Source of the DNA: Sphingobacteriales bacterium 44-15
GTDB taxonomy: Bacteria > Bacteroidota > Bacteroidia > Chitinophagales > Chitinophagaceae
DNA: 64,000 nt
Direction of reading: 5' to 3'
NCBI GenBank assembly: GCA_001899685.1
Contig: MKWG01000006.1
Coordinates: 142,010 to 206,009, forward strand
Of this stretch, positions 1 through 8,829 are shown piece after piece. Each line of letters opens with the position of its first letter. Within the stretch, counting starts at the first letter, position 1. Below the pieces are notes generated by a model. It was not told the DNA's origin and ran no database searches. It was given only the letters and a program-made list of their open reading frames with translations. Position numbers and translations under genes: made by a program.

Positions 1-94
1 CCCCATTATGTGATGGAAAAGAAGCTGAGATAGATGCGGGGTTTCAGGTTACAGGTTGTGCAGGTTAATAGCAGCAACATATGGGAGATAAAAT

Positions 95-164
95 GTGAGC
101 CGGGAAACGTAAATCGTGAGGTGATCTTTCACATTTGGCGTCTCACGACTCACTTCTCACTTTT
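95..164. repeat. Heptamer-phased intergenic repeat, locus 1
   Basis: Ten consecutive 7-base units can be read in one phase, beginning GTGAGCC and ending CACTTTT. GTGAG-type units occupy the left half and CTCAC-type units the right half, so the tract can fold back (AAATGTGA at 91-98 pairs with TCACATTT at 130-137). It lies just past the 3' end of the minus-strand rhamnosidase gene. A related CAGGTTA-type stretch lies at 40-67. Nothing else is visible in bases 1-173. Confidence 0.75.
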
Positions 165-173
165 CGCCGCCTC

Positions 174-2963
174 TCACGGCCGCCGGCGCACTTCAAAACT
201 ATATTTCCCGGAACCCGTTTCAAAAACAGCATAATGCTTTTCCCTGCGTAGCAGCCTGATATCCTTTACCGCCTCCACAGGCTGTCCGTCCTCCGTGATA
301 GTATCGTTTTCTGCTGCACTAACCCATATCTCAGCAATGGTATTGCCCGGCACCGCTACCTCCAGTAAAAAAATACCTCCCGACAATTTCCAGTTGCTCA
401 CGATATTCCCCTTTACAGACCGGTAGGAGCCGGCTGCATAGGTAAGGTCTCCTGCAGGCTGCGGTTTAATAATAATTTTTTCAAAACCGGGTGCAGCAGG
501 ATTGATCCCCAGCAATGACCGGTAAAACCATTCTCCTACAGACCCGAACATAGGATGGTTTTGGGAGTATACATTATCCGAATATGCCCAGGTTTCCCAG
601 AGCGTGGTGGCTCCTTTGTCTATCATATACTTCCAGCCGGGAAAAGTTTTTTGAGCTGCCACCCGCCAGGCCACGTCATTGCTGTCGAGGTCCCTCAATA
701 CATCAAACATCATTTTGGTGGAAAAGATGCCGGTAGAAAGATGCCAGTCGTGACGGGCAAACTCATCCATTAATACTTTCACTGCCCGCTCCTTTTCTTT
801 TTCCGGAACTATTTTGTACCACAAGGCGAGTATCTGTGCAGACTGGGTAGCATTGTCAAACCTGCCGGTGTTGTTCACAAGATACCTGCTAATGATAGCA
901 TTTCTTATCTGTGCAGCGGAAGATGCGTATTCTTTGGCTTCATTTCCCTTTCCCAGGATATCAGCAAACTCTGCCATCAGCATAATATGATGATAATAAA
1001 AAAGCGCTGCGCTGAATGATTCCGGCTTGGTATCCAGCGCTTCATGGTCGCTGATATCAATCCAGTGCAGTCCTTCCACAGCCGTTTGCTTTAAGAATGC
1101 AGCCTGCCTTGCCAGCGCCGGGTAATTATCTTCAATGATCCGCTTATCACCATAAAATTCATACAATTGCTGAATAAGGAACGGATAAGCGAGCTGCCAT
1201 CCCAGCGGCCCCGACCCGTCACCGGGGCCACGGTCTGCTATACCCACATAAGGAGCGGTTTCCGTTATACCTCCCGGCGGCCGCTGGTCATTGACAAAAT
1301 CACGTATTGTCTTCCGGTAAAAATTAGCCATATCAAAATGATAGATGAAGGCATTGGCTGTGGCTACCATATCACCGCCATAGCCTAATTTTTCGCGCCC
1401 GGGACAATCGGATTGTACACTGAAAATATTACTGAGAAATGTCCATTGTATGTTTTGATCAAGCTTATTAAATATAGTGTCTGAACATGAGAACTCTCCT
1501 GTGGGCAATACATCTGAATTCATTCTCAGCCCTTCTATATCACCCGTCTGCGGTATCCCCGGCCATCCTTTTATTTCAACATAGCGAAACCCATGGAAGG
1601 TGAACCGTGGCGCCCAGGTTTCAATCCCCTCTCCTTTCAGGATATAGCTGTCTTCCTGCCAGGCTACCTTAGGCACTCCGGGACCGCCATTGCCATTTTT
1701 GATCTGCCCCGCAACAGTTGTCATTACATCAATTGTTCCGTCTGCATATTTATCCTCTCCGTATCTCATCACGATTTTTGTCCCCGCTTTCCCACGTACA
1801 CGTATCCGCGCCACACCGGCAAAGTTCTGCCCCATATCCACCAGGAATGTTCCGGGTGAAGTTTGGGCAATGCTGATAGGTTTGATCACTTTGGTTATCC
1901 TGACAGGAGGTTGCACCTGGGCGCTCAATATACCATCCGGTCCCTTCACTTCCTCCGCTTGCTTCACCAGAGATGAAGATTGCCCAAACTTTGTATTCCA
2001 TCCATCTTTCTCCAGCCTTGCATCATAATGCTCGCCTAAGTAGATATTATTTCTAAGTACCGGCCCGGGCAGGGTATTCCAGCTCTGATCTGTACCTATC
2101 ACTTCTGTTTTACCATCTGTATAAGTCAGGCGCAATTGAGCAATTACACATGGTCTGCCGGTTTGCTGCACATTTCTCAACACAAAACGCCCGAACAAAC
2201 GGATCGGCGCAGCATTGTACCAGCCATTGCCAAGCATAATGCCCATAGCATTATCACCCTTTTTCAGCAAAGAAGTGATATCGTAAGTGGCATAAAGACA
2301 TTCTTTGCCATAGTTTGTCCAACCGGGGTCAAGAATATGATCTCCCGCTCTTTTGCCATTAATATATGCTTCATAATAGCCAAGTCCGCAGATATACAAC
2401 CGGGCAGAGGCAACCTGCTTTCCTGCACGGAAATCTTTCCGGAATAAAGGATTTGGATCATCTTTAAAAAAATCCTCATCACGTTCAAACTGCCTGCTGC
2501 CATCGCCAATCCATTTTGCCGACCAGTCACCGGCAGATAACATAGCTGTTTCAAACCAGGCTGCCCCACTCCAGGGAGATACCTCGCCGCTATTATTATA
2601 AGCCCTTACCTTCCAGAAATACCTGGTGAACGGTTTAAGTGCAACGCCATCATATACCACATTTGTATTTTCTGCAGAGATAACTCTGCCTGTTGTCCAG
2701 ATCGTGCCATTCCCTTTATTCAGTTCAGCAATATTGTCGCTTACCAGTATTTCGTATGCCGTTTGGCGTTGATTCCGCTGGTCAGCAGAAAATATCCAGC
2801 TCAGCCGCGGGCGGGCGATATCAATACCCAAAGGATTTTCTGTATACTCACAGGTGAGCTTTTCAGGAAGCATGGGAGCGGCGCAAATAGTATATATGGC
2901 AACAAACTGCCCGAACAATAATGTTATTATACTTTTTTGCCAATAAAACTTACGGCTTCGCAT
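174..2963 (-). CDS. Alpha-L-rhamnosidase (GH78), secreted
   Basis: The product has 929 residues and should release terminal alpha-L-rhamnose from plant or microbial glycans, probably in the periplasm or at the cell surface. A hydrophobic signal segment (about residues 10-29) is followed by the usual GH78 order: fibronectin-like N-terminal domain, bacterial rhamnosidase beta domains, (alpha/alpha)6 barrel and C-terminal beta domain. The acidic signature DCPGREKLGYGGD starts at D518, giving D518, E523 and D530 at the positions conserved in GH78. The second conserved glutamate is E790 in WETW. Length is normal for the family. It is the last gene of a two-gene minus-strand unit, 20 bp after the glycosidase at 2984-4063, which suggests joint action on a rhamnose-containing substrate. 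No local regulator is visible. Substrate linkage cannot be inferred from sequence. Confidence 0.93.
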   Translation of the reverse strand: MRSRKFYWQKSIITLLFGQFVAIYTICAAPMLPEKLTCEYTENPLGIDIARPRLSWIFSADQRNQRQTAYEILVSDNIAELNKGNGTIWTTGRVISAENTNVVYDGVALKPFTRYFWKVRAYNNSGEVSPWSGAAWFETAMLSAGDWSAKWIGDGSRQFERDEDFFKDDPNPLFRKDFRAGKQVASARLYICGLGYYEAYINGKRAGDHILDPGWTNYGKECLYATYDITSLLKKGDNAMGIMLGNGWYNAAPIRLFGRFVLRNVQQTGRPCVIAQLRLTYTDGKTEVIGTDQSWNTLPGPVLRNNIYLGEHYDARLEKDGWNTKFGQSSSLVKQAEEVKGPDGILSAQVQPPVRITKVIKPISIAQTSPGTFLVDMGQNFAGVARIRVRGKAGTKIVMRYGEDKYADGTIDVMTTVAGQIKNGNGGPGVPKVAWQEDSYILKGEGIETWAPRFTFHGFRYVEIKGWPGIPQTGDIEGLRMNSDVLPTGEFSCSDTIFNKLDQNIQWTFLSNIFSVQSDCPGREKLGYGGDMVATANAFIYHFDMANFYRKTIRDFVNDQRPPGGITETAPYVGIADRGPGDGSGPLGWQLAYPFLIQQLYEFYGDKRIIEDNYPALARQAAFLKQTAVEGLHWIDISDHEALDTKPESFSAALFYYHHIMLMAEFADILGKGNEAKEYASSAAQIRNAIISRYLVNNTGRFDNATQSAQILALWYKIVPEKEKERAVKVLMDEFARHDWHLSTGIFSTKMMFDVLRDLDSNDVAWRVAAQKTFPGWKYMIDKGATTLWETWAYSDNVYSQNHPMFGSVGEWFYRSLLGINPAAPGFEKIIIKPQPAGDLTYAAGSYRSVKGNIVSNWKLSGGIFLLEVAVPGNTIAEIWVSAAENDTITEDGQPVEAVKDIRLLRREKHYAVFETGSGKYSFEVRRRP

Positions 2964-2983
2964 AGCAGAAATTTGATTAAAAG

Positions 2984-4063
2984 TTATTTGGAATTTTTCA
3001 GATCCTTTGAGGTGGCCAGTGCAATCACCCTGCCTTTATCACCCACGGCATTGTAAAAATGATATACCACACCTTTCCATTTTATTATCCAGGGCTTGTG
3101 AGCATACTGGCGGTCATATTCCAGAGAAGGCTCTATAAGATTATCCCCATTCCACTCCGTCCAGTGGACAAGATCATAAGAACAGGCAAACCGGTCAAAA
3201 GCCCCGGATACGCCATCCTTCCAGTTATAGCCAAAATAGAACATCACGAACAGGTTTTTCATCTTCACTACCTGTGCATCTCCGCATATACCCCGTCCCC
3301 TGGTGATCAACGGAGCGCTTTTATTTCTTTTCCAGTGTACCATATCATCAGATACTGCCAGGGATATGCTTTCAAAATGATGCCCGTTTGCATCGCTGCT
3401 GTCGCCAGCACCATTATAAAACATTACAAAAGGATGCCCTGTGATTTTATCACGATCATATATAACCGAACTTTTAAAAATCGTTTTATTATCGTAATGC
3501 ATGGCAGCGCTGTCATTAGGAGAAAGCACAGGCTGCTCTAATCTTTTCAGCTCATGCACTTTCGTAAGATCATCAGTATAGGCCATACCTACACCTAATC
3601 TTCCCGCTTCATATCCTTTGTCGGCGCCGCCGAGATAAGAGACCCAGTATTGCTTATCATACGGCATCATGCGATAGCTCCCTCCCCAATGGATATCTAC
3701 CAGCGAGGGATAACCGGCCTTTTGACTGGCATCCCAGCCATTTCCAGTAAATGACATGATCTTTCCCAGGGTTTTCCATTCCAACAGGTCATCACTTATT
3801 GCTACCCATGTTTCATAACCGTGCCCGTCAAACACGATATAGGTCATATACCATTTACCTTTTGCCCGGAATATGGTAGGGCTGTCCACCATTTTTGTGC
3901 TGTCGGCTGCAGTCAGCACAATACCATATTTATAAGGAGTGCGCGCTTCATTATATACGTATTGCATTTCTTTTTGCGAAACCTGTGCAAGTGCATTTTG
4001 ATAAGAGAGAAAGATAGTCGTTATTGCAAGAAAAACATGGCTGCCGGAAGAAATGCGCTTCAT
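2984..4063 (-). CDS. Five-bladed beta-propeller glycosidase (GH43/GH117-like), secreted
   Basis: About 359 residues from the internal Met at 4063, chosen because MKRISSGSH followed by a hydrophobic stretch and ALAQ makes a proper signal peptide; an upstream Met at 4084 only adds seven residues. The mature part shows the repeated propeller-blade pattern of glycosidase clans F/J: a DSPTIF blade-1 motif with the likely catalytic Asp, repeated W/Y-rich blades (ISDDLLEWK, VSDDMVHWK, CSYDLVHWT) and a final HKPWIIKW strand. The exact GH family is not certain; GH43-like or a related unclassified propeller family fits best. It is first in a pair with the rhamnosidase (20-bp gap), so it probably trims the same glycan, possibly an arabinose- or galactose-bearing rhamnan or pectin. 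Confidence 0.72.
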   Translation of the reverse strand: MKRISSGSHVFLAITTIFLSYQNALAQVSQKEMQYVYNEARTPYKYGIVLTAADSTKMVDSPTIFRAKGKWYMTYIVFDGHGYETWVAISDDLLEWKTLGKIMSFTGNGWDASQKAGYPSLVDIHWGGSYRMMPYDKQYWVSYLGGADKGYEAGRLGVGMAYTDDLTKVHELKRLEQPVLSPNDSAAMHYDNKTIFKSSVIYDRDKITGHPFVMFYNGAGDSSDANGHHFESISLAVSDDMVHWKRNKSAPLITRGRGICGDAQVVKMKNLFVMFYFGYNWKDGVSGAFDRFACSYDLVHWTEWNGDNLIEPSLEYDRQYAHKPWIIKWKGVVYHFYNAVGDKGRVIALATSKDLKNSK

Positions 4064-4175
4064 TATTATATTATGAGGTGGCAATATACTTCATTCACAG
4101 GAAGCGTCTGTCCTGCCCCTTACCGGATGAATTTCTACAGGGGGATGTCTCCACCCATCTGCGAAAAAAGCATAG

Positions 4176-4240
4176 TCTCACCTTTCCGGCACGCGTCTTC
4201 ACGTGCCGGGGCGACCGTGGGACAAATCACCGTGGTGAGA
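4176..4240. other. Nested inverted repeat, possible structured RNA or leader
   Basis: An outer 7-bp stem (TCTCACC 4176-4182 with GGTGAGA 4234-4240) encloses a perfect 8-bp stem (CCGGCACG 4186-4193 with CGTGCCGG 4202-4209). It lies about 115-180 bases upstream of the minus-strand glycosidase start, within the untranslated gap 4064-4669. I do not recognise it as any known riboswitch. It could be a leader, a small RNA or mobile-element debris. Confidence 0.3.
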
Positions 4241-4313
4241 ATAATTATGATGGTAGTGTACGATCGGGTTTAATTTTTACCAGTAACCGGATAAGCCGCC
4301 TCTTTTTGTCTGG

Positions 4314-4549
4314 TCCCGCTGCAGGCGGGATTGAAAAAATGCGGAGCATATTTTTTCAAAAGATAAAAAGCAGCGGTGTTCCGGTTATCCCGCCAAGTGG
4401 CGGGACCGGCTTGGAGGCAAAAGCAATGCAGCAGAAAGGGTGTGTTCAATATATAAAAGCTTAACCGATAAATGCTATATCGTCAGGAGTTCTTTTTTGC
4501 TTAAGTTGACGGCTATGGTGCCCGCCCGACTGAACATCGTTCGGGCGGG
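4314..4549. repeat. Cluster of three GC-rich palindromes
   Basis: Three short perfect inverted repeats stand out in an otherwise AT-rich gap: TCCCGC/GCGGGA at 4314-4330, TCCCGCCA/TGGCGGGA at 4388-4405 and CCCGCCCGA/TCGGGCGGG at 4521-4549. A similar GTTCGGGCGGG core appears at 63440-63451, and a related GCCTGCCTG palindrome at 60575. They resemble the REP-like palindromes scattered through Bacteroidota genomes. The rest of the 4064-4669 gap shows no gene. A sequence resembling the end of the 53-kb miniature element lies at about 4568-4588. Confidence 0.6.
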
Positions 4550-4669
4550 TCTCACCGACCGGTAGCAGTTGCGAAAAAGTGAAATGTACCCCTCGGATGA
4601 ATTATCATGAAGTATAATTTTTATAAAAACTATATTGCAAAAACTTTCCGAAAATCACAATTCATCAAT

Positions 4670-5734
4670 ATGCCGATGCTATTTTCACCGTTAAGTATTA
4701 AATCAATAACATTCAGGAACCGTATAACGGTATCGCCTATGTGCCAATACTCCTCGGAGGATGGTTTTGCCAACGACTGGCATCTTGTACATCTCGGCAG
4801 CAGGGCGGTAGGCGGCGCAGGAATAGTGATCACCGAAGCTACTGCAGTGTCTCCTGAAGGAAGGATATCTCCCGACGACCTCGGTATATGGAAAGACGAA
4901 CACATTGATACATTACAACAGATCACCAGCTTTATCCATGCGCAGGGCAGTATTGCAGGCATACAACTGGCGCATGCCGGCAGGAAAGCAAGCACCCGGT
5001 CTGAATGGAAGGGCGGGGGGCAGATCTCCCTGGCAGAAGGCGGCTGGCAAACGCTGTCTGCATCTGCCCTCCCGTTCGCAGAACATTACGAAGCCCCTGT
5101 TGAGCTTGACCATAATGGCATAGAAAAAGTAAAAAAAGATTTTACGGCAGCGGCACAAAGAGCTTTGGCTGCGGGTTTCAAATTAATAGAGCTGCATGCA
5201 GCGCATGGCTATCTTCTTCACCAGTTCCTTTCTCCCCTGAGCAATAAACGAAATGACCGTTATGGAGGAAATTTCGAAAACCGCAGCAGGCTGCTTTTGG
5301 AAACCATTGATGGTATTAAAAAAGTTTGGCCTGATTCACTTCCTTTCTGGGTACGCATTTCCGCTACCGACTGGATAGAGGGAGGATGGGATATTGACGC
5401 GTCTGTTCAGCTCGCATCGCTACTAAAAGGAAAAGGAGTTGACCTGATAGATGTGTCAAGCGGAGGTACATCGCCTAATGCAAACATTCCCGCCGGACCC
5501 GGCTACCAGGTGCCTTTTGCAGCAAGAATAAAAAAAGAAACAGGAATACTTACAGGCGCTGTAGGTCTGATCACAGAGGCAGCACAGGCGGAAGAAATCC
5601 TACAGGAAAATAAAGCAGACATGATCGTAATGGCAAGGGCATTTCTGCGGGACCCCTATTTTCCCCTTCATGCAGCAAAAGCGCTGAACCACGACCTTAC
5701 ATGGCCTGTGCAATACAGGAGAGCGAAAAGATAA
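4670..5734 (+). CDS. NADH:flavin oxidoreductase, old yellow enzyme family (YqjM-like)
   Basis: A 354-residue FMN-dependent ene-reductase of the TIM-barrel old-yellow-enzyme family. Such enzymes reduce activated C=C bonds of enones and related electrophiles with NAD(P)H in the cytosol. The start at 4670 (MPMLFSPL) replaces an open extension back to 4607 because the family begins exactly at this LFSPLxIKxxxFRNR segment. The HAGRKA motif (H102) is typical of the YqjM class, and the substrate-binding pair H176/H179 lies in LHAAHGYL, followed by SPLSNKRNDRYGG. Length is normal. It is a single plus-strand gene between a repeat-rich gap and a convergent DinB gene. The natural substrate cannot be told. 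Confidence 0.92.
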   Translation: MPMLFSPLSIKSITFRNRITVSPMCQYSSEDGFANDWHLVHLGSRAVGGAGIVITEATAVSPEGRISPDDLGIWKDEHIDTLQQITSFIHAQGSIAGIQLAHAGRKASTRSEWKGGGQISLAEGGWQTLSASALPFAEHYEAPVELDHNGIEKVKKDFTAAAQRALAAGFKLIELHAAHGYLLHQFLSPLSNKRNDRYGGNFENRSRLLLETIDGIKKVWPDSLPFWVRISATDWIEGGWDIDASVQLASLLKGKGVDLIDVSSGGTSPNANIPAGPGYQVPFAARIKKETGILTGAVGLITEAAQAEEILQENKADMIVMARAFLRDPYFPLHAAKALNHDLTWPVQYRRAKR

Positions 5735-5793
5735 GGGTATTTGCTTTTTTAAATATTCATAAATAAGCTGCTCATCAATAACGGGATATCCTG

Positions 5794-6306
5794 CTATAGC
5801 CCGTATTTGCCTTTCAATATACTTTCATGATGCCGCCAGTGGCCAAGGAGTATATAACCTAATGCAAGCACAGTAACATCATGATCACTTGCCACACCTC
5901 TCTCATTCAGGGCTTCATCGCTAAGCGGTTCAAAAAGCATGATGGTGAGCTTTCGTGCCAGCAGCATTTCCTCTTTCAATCCTGCCAGCGACCGGCCGGA
6001 AACATCCACATGCGCTGCATAATCGTCCTGGTCGAACCCCGGCAGAGGCTGCTTTTCCCCTCTCGCAAAGCACATAGCCCTGTATGCAAATACTTTCTCC
6101 GTATCTATAGTATGCTGCAACAGTTGCTTTACCGTCCACTTGCCGCTGGCATAAGCATAGTCGGCTTTCTCCTCGGTAATCGTGGAAAGGAACGCAGACA
6201 TCGCTGGCAGAGAATCAGTCATCATTTTTTTAATATCTCCGGTTTCAACAAGTGAAACATAGGTTTCCGAAAACGGCGAATAATCTGAAGGAAGTGGGCG
6301 CATCAT
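5794..6306 (-). CDS. DinB-like four-helix metal protein
   Basis: A 170-residue DinB/YfiT-type protein, expected to be a cytosolic four-helix bundle binding one divalent metal. Some relatives transfer small thiols, but most have no proven role. The expected metal ligands are visible: H65 in LLQHTIDTE, and H156 and H160 in GHWRHHE. The segment KWTVKQLLQHT matches the family signature in which a Trp precedes the first metal His. Start choice is between 6306 and 6303 (tandem ATGs). A TAnnTTTG-type -7 box lies 12 bases upstream, so it is probably transcribed alone. It converges on the old-yellow-enzyme gene. Confidence 0.88.
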   Translation of the reverse strand: MMRPLPSDYSPFSETYVSLVETGDIKKMMTDSLPAMSAFLSTITEEKADYAYASGKWTVKQLLQHTIDTEKVFAYRAMCFARGEKQPLPGFDQDDYAAHVDVSGRSLAGLKEEMLLARKLTIMLFEPLSDEALNERGVASDHDVTVLALGYILLGHWRHHESILKGKYGL

Positions 6307-6317
6307 TATTTTTATTA

Positions 6318-6325
6318 CAAAGGTA
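6318..6325 (-). promoter_or_regulatory. Bacteroidota -7 promoter box for the DinB gene
   Basis: On the minus strand this reads TACCTTTG, an exact match to the Bacteroidota TAnnTTTG -7 element, 12 bases upstream of the ATG at 6306. No clear -33 TTG is visible at ideal spacing. Confidence 0.5.
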
Positions 6326-6418
6326 TTGCTTAATGATTGAAAGGATCTGCAAAGAACAACAAAGAGAAGCTACTGAGGATCCGGGGATATCACCTTTGGA
6401 ATTCAGGAAGTCTGTTTC

Positions 6419-8695
6419 CTAAAGCCCTAATTTAAATAAATTATATCTCATTCCCATAAATCCCCTTATGCCCTGTAGGGGTGCATAATTGTATTCGGTA
6501 TCGAACGTGTATCCATATGGGTTGGTCACCGGGTCATCCACTGTTTTGTCAAAAGGGTCAAAAGGTCGCATCAACGGGTATTTTGGAACGAAGTTCAAGA
6601 GATTTTTTATCCCCACATACAGCTCAATTCCTTTGTTGAATTTTTTGGTTACCTGCAGGTTGGCTAAACAAAACCAGGGTGAATATTCCGGTCGGTAATC
6701 ATGAGGTTGCACAGGCAACCGCATCGGGCCGTCATAAGCGCCGCTGACATCCACTACAAACCCTTTAGGTAAAGTATAGCTTATAACGAATGTTCCTGAC
6801 CATCGGGGGGCATGGATCTGCAGACTCCTTACCAGCCTGCCGGCACCTTTGTCTTCCACCTGGAACACATCCATATAGCTGACGCCGGCAAGTACCTTCA
6901 GCGGGAATACAAATGTCAGGTCAGTATTCAGCGAGAGTCCTCTGGAAACAGCATGCCCGTCCAGGTTGCTGTAAATGATCTTATCAGGATCAGTATCAAA
7001 ATCGCCGACGATCTTATTGGTGAAATAGGAGTAAAAAGCAGTTGCATCAAATCCCAGGAAAAATTTTCCTGTCGCGATGCGCAGCACATAATTCAGGTTA
7101 CCGTTATAAGAGCGCTCCGGGTCTAACGCTTCTTTAATCACTACCTGTCTTGCACCGGTAAGCGCGGCATGGTCTTCCGTGAAGAGGTTCACTACACGGA
7201 ATCCCGTCCCAAAGCTGGCACGTAATGTATTGTTTTTACCGGGAGAGAATTTATAGGCCAGCCGGGGAGAGTGTATATTACCATGATTTTTATCATGATC
7301 ATACCGGTAGCCCAATAAAATAGTGTGCCGGCTGCTGACCCTCCATTCATCCTGCACAAACACTCCCGGCAGTGGGGTATCGGCGGGTTTATTTTTACTG
7401 CCGTCTGCAGCAGCAGTGGCAGGAGTATTATCATCATACCGGGTATACCGCAGGGCGGCCCCTAAAAGAAGATTATGTTCCCCACCCAGTGGCTTATCCC
7501 AATAGGATTGCAGAAAACCCACCTGCTGCGTTGCCATATACGGCGTGTGGCCATAATACGAATTTTGATCATGATAGTTGTAGGAGAACTGCATAAAGAT
7601 CTTTTCTTTCAGTGGTAATTGATACAGCCCGATGACTTCGGCGCGTTTGGTATAAATACTCTCACCGTAGATACTGTCGCTGCCCCTGAAAGATTCGTTC
7701 CATCGCATATCGCCGCCCCAGCGGTCTTCATATACATACCTTGCCGCCAGGCTGGCTACCCGGTTTTCTTTCCTGCTGAAGCTCCATTTATTGAAAAGAG
7801 AAATACGGTTTTGCAGCGTCAGGTCGGTGAAGTGATCACTATTGTTATCTACCCTGTTATTGAAATTAAAATAATTCAGCCCGAAAAGACCGGTGGCTTT
7901 CCCTGTGTTGAATTTAACACCGGCATCGGCGCTCAGTTCTCCCCATGTAGTACCGAATACATCAGCACTTACCAGCGGCGCCTTCATTGGATTTTTGGTG
8001 ATCACGTTGATAATGCCGCCCATCGCCTCTGATCCGTAAAGAGAGGATGCCGGGCCTTTTACCACTTCAATGCGTTCTACCATGCTGTTGGGAATGCCGC
8101 TCAACCCATACACTGTGGAAAGGGCGCTGATAACAGGCATCCCGTCTATCAGCACCATAGTATAAGGTCCTTCCATGCCATTGATATGAATATCGCCGGT
8201 ATTGCAGACATTGCAGTTGAGCTGGGGCTTTACTCCGTTGATCAGTCCGACGGCGTCAAAGAGACTGGGTGTGGGATTCTTTTTAAAATAGGCAGGCGTA
8301 TATACTTCTACCGGCACAGGACTGGCAAGCCGGCTCACTTCCCGCATGGTGCCGGTCACCACCACTTCATCCAGCGAAGCAGCACCGGATGCTTTGAGCG
8401 TCACATTGTATATCACCGGGGAGCTGTTATCCACAATAATAAACGCCCTGAAAGTTTCATAGCCTGTATAGCTGATCTCCAGTTCCCAGGTGCCGTAAGG
8501 CACATCTTTTAAATGATAATGCCCGGTGCTGTCTGTAGCGGTACCAATATGCAGCCGGGGAATGCTGACTGTAGCAGCTTCGATCATGCTGCCATTCCTG
8601 CCTGTAACGGCACCCTTTATTTCGCCGGGTTGGGAAAAAGAAAGCAAACCCGGGAAAAAATAAAAAATGGCCAAAATAACAAGTCTGAATAGCAT
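6419..8695 (-). CDS. TonB-dependent outer-membrane receptor, probable metal or metallophore uptake
   Basis: A 758-residue outer-membrane receptor with a signal peptide (about residues 1-21), a carboxypeptidase-regulatory-like beta domain (about 25-105), a TonB-box-like DEVVVTGT stretch, a plug containing VLIDGMP and the conserved VERIEVVKGPASSLYGSEAMGG segment, and a 22-strand barrel ending in a hydrophobic strand. It is shorter than SusC proteins (about 1000 residues) and has no SusD neighbour, which points to iron or another metal rather than glycan. Unusually the plug carries NCNVCNTGD, a CxxC pair that could bind metal or form a disulfide. A perfect 18-bp palindrome 56 bases upstream looks like a DtxR/MntR-type operator, consistent with metal-responsive control. 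The actual ligand is unknown. Confidence 0.88.
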   Translation of the reverse strand: MLFRLVILAIFYFFPGLLSFSQPGEIKGAVTGRNGSMIEAATVSIPRLHIGTATDSTGHYHLKDVPYGTWELEISYTGYETFRAFIIVDNSSPVIYNVTLKASGAASLDEVVVTGTMREVSRLASPVPVEVYTPAYFKKNPTPSLFDAVGLINGVKPQLNCNVCNTGDIHINGMEGPYTMVLIDGMPVISALSTVYGLSGIPNSMVERIEVVKGPASSLYGSEAMGGIINVITKNPMKAPLVSADVFGTTWGELSADAGVKFNTGKATGLFGLNYFNFNNRVDNNSDHFTDLTLQNRISLFNKWSFSRKENRVASLAARYVYEDRWGGDMRWNESFRGSDSIYGESIYTKRAEVIGLYQLPLKEKIFMQFSYNYHDQNSYYGHTPYMATQQVGFLQSYWDKPLGGEHNLLLGAALRYTRYDDNTPATAAADGSKNKPADTPLPGVFVQDEWRVSSRHTILLGYRYDHDKNHGNIHSPRLAYKFSPGKNNTLRASFGTGFRVVNLFTEDHAALTGARQVVIKEALDPERSYNGNLNYVLRIATGKFFLGFDATAFYSYFTNKIVGDFDTDPDKIIYSNLDGHAVSRGLSLNTDLTFVFPLKVLAGVSYMDVFQVEDKGAGRLVRSLQIHAPRWSGTFVISYTLPKGFVVDVSGAYDGPMRLPVQPHDYRPEYSPWFCLANLQVTKKFNKGIELYVGIKNLLNFVPKYPLMRPFDPFDKTVDDPVTNPYGYTFDTEYNYAPLQGIRGFMGMRYNLFKLGL

Positions 8696-8750
8696 AAATG
8701 TACAATAGTTTACATCAATAAACTTATCATTTAACTATTCAAAATTATAA

Positions 8751-8768
8751 TGTTAGATTAATCTAACA
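8751..8768. promoter_or_regulatory. Perfect 18-bp palindrome, candidate DtxR/MntR-type operator
   Basis: TGTTAGATTAATCTAACA is its own reverse complement and lies 56 bases upstream of the TonB receptor start. The TTAGnnTAAnCTAA character resembles operators of the DtxR/IdeR/MntR iron or manganese repressors. It lies in an AT-rich tract that probably contains the promoter. The assignment is by resemblance only; no such regulator gene is in the window. Confidence 0.5.
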
Positions 8769-8829
8769 AATTTATTTTAATTTTTTTTATCATTTTAATA
8801 TATTCCGGTTTTTAGGCGTATATTTTAAA

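Noticed and set aside
34-234. Open frame of 66 codons on the plus strand at the left edge
   Set aside because: It runs through the heptamer repeat and into the antisense of the rhamnosidase gene, and shows no protein-like composition.
4085-4300. Possible cobalamin or other riboswitch upstream of the glycosidase pair
   Set aside because: No conserved riboswitch box was found; only a generic nested stem is supported.
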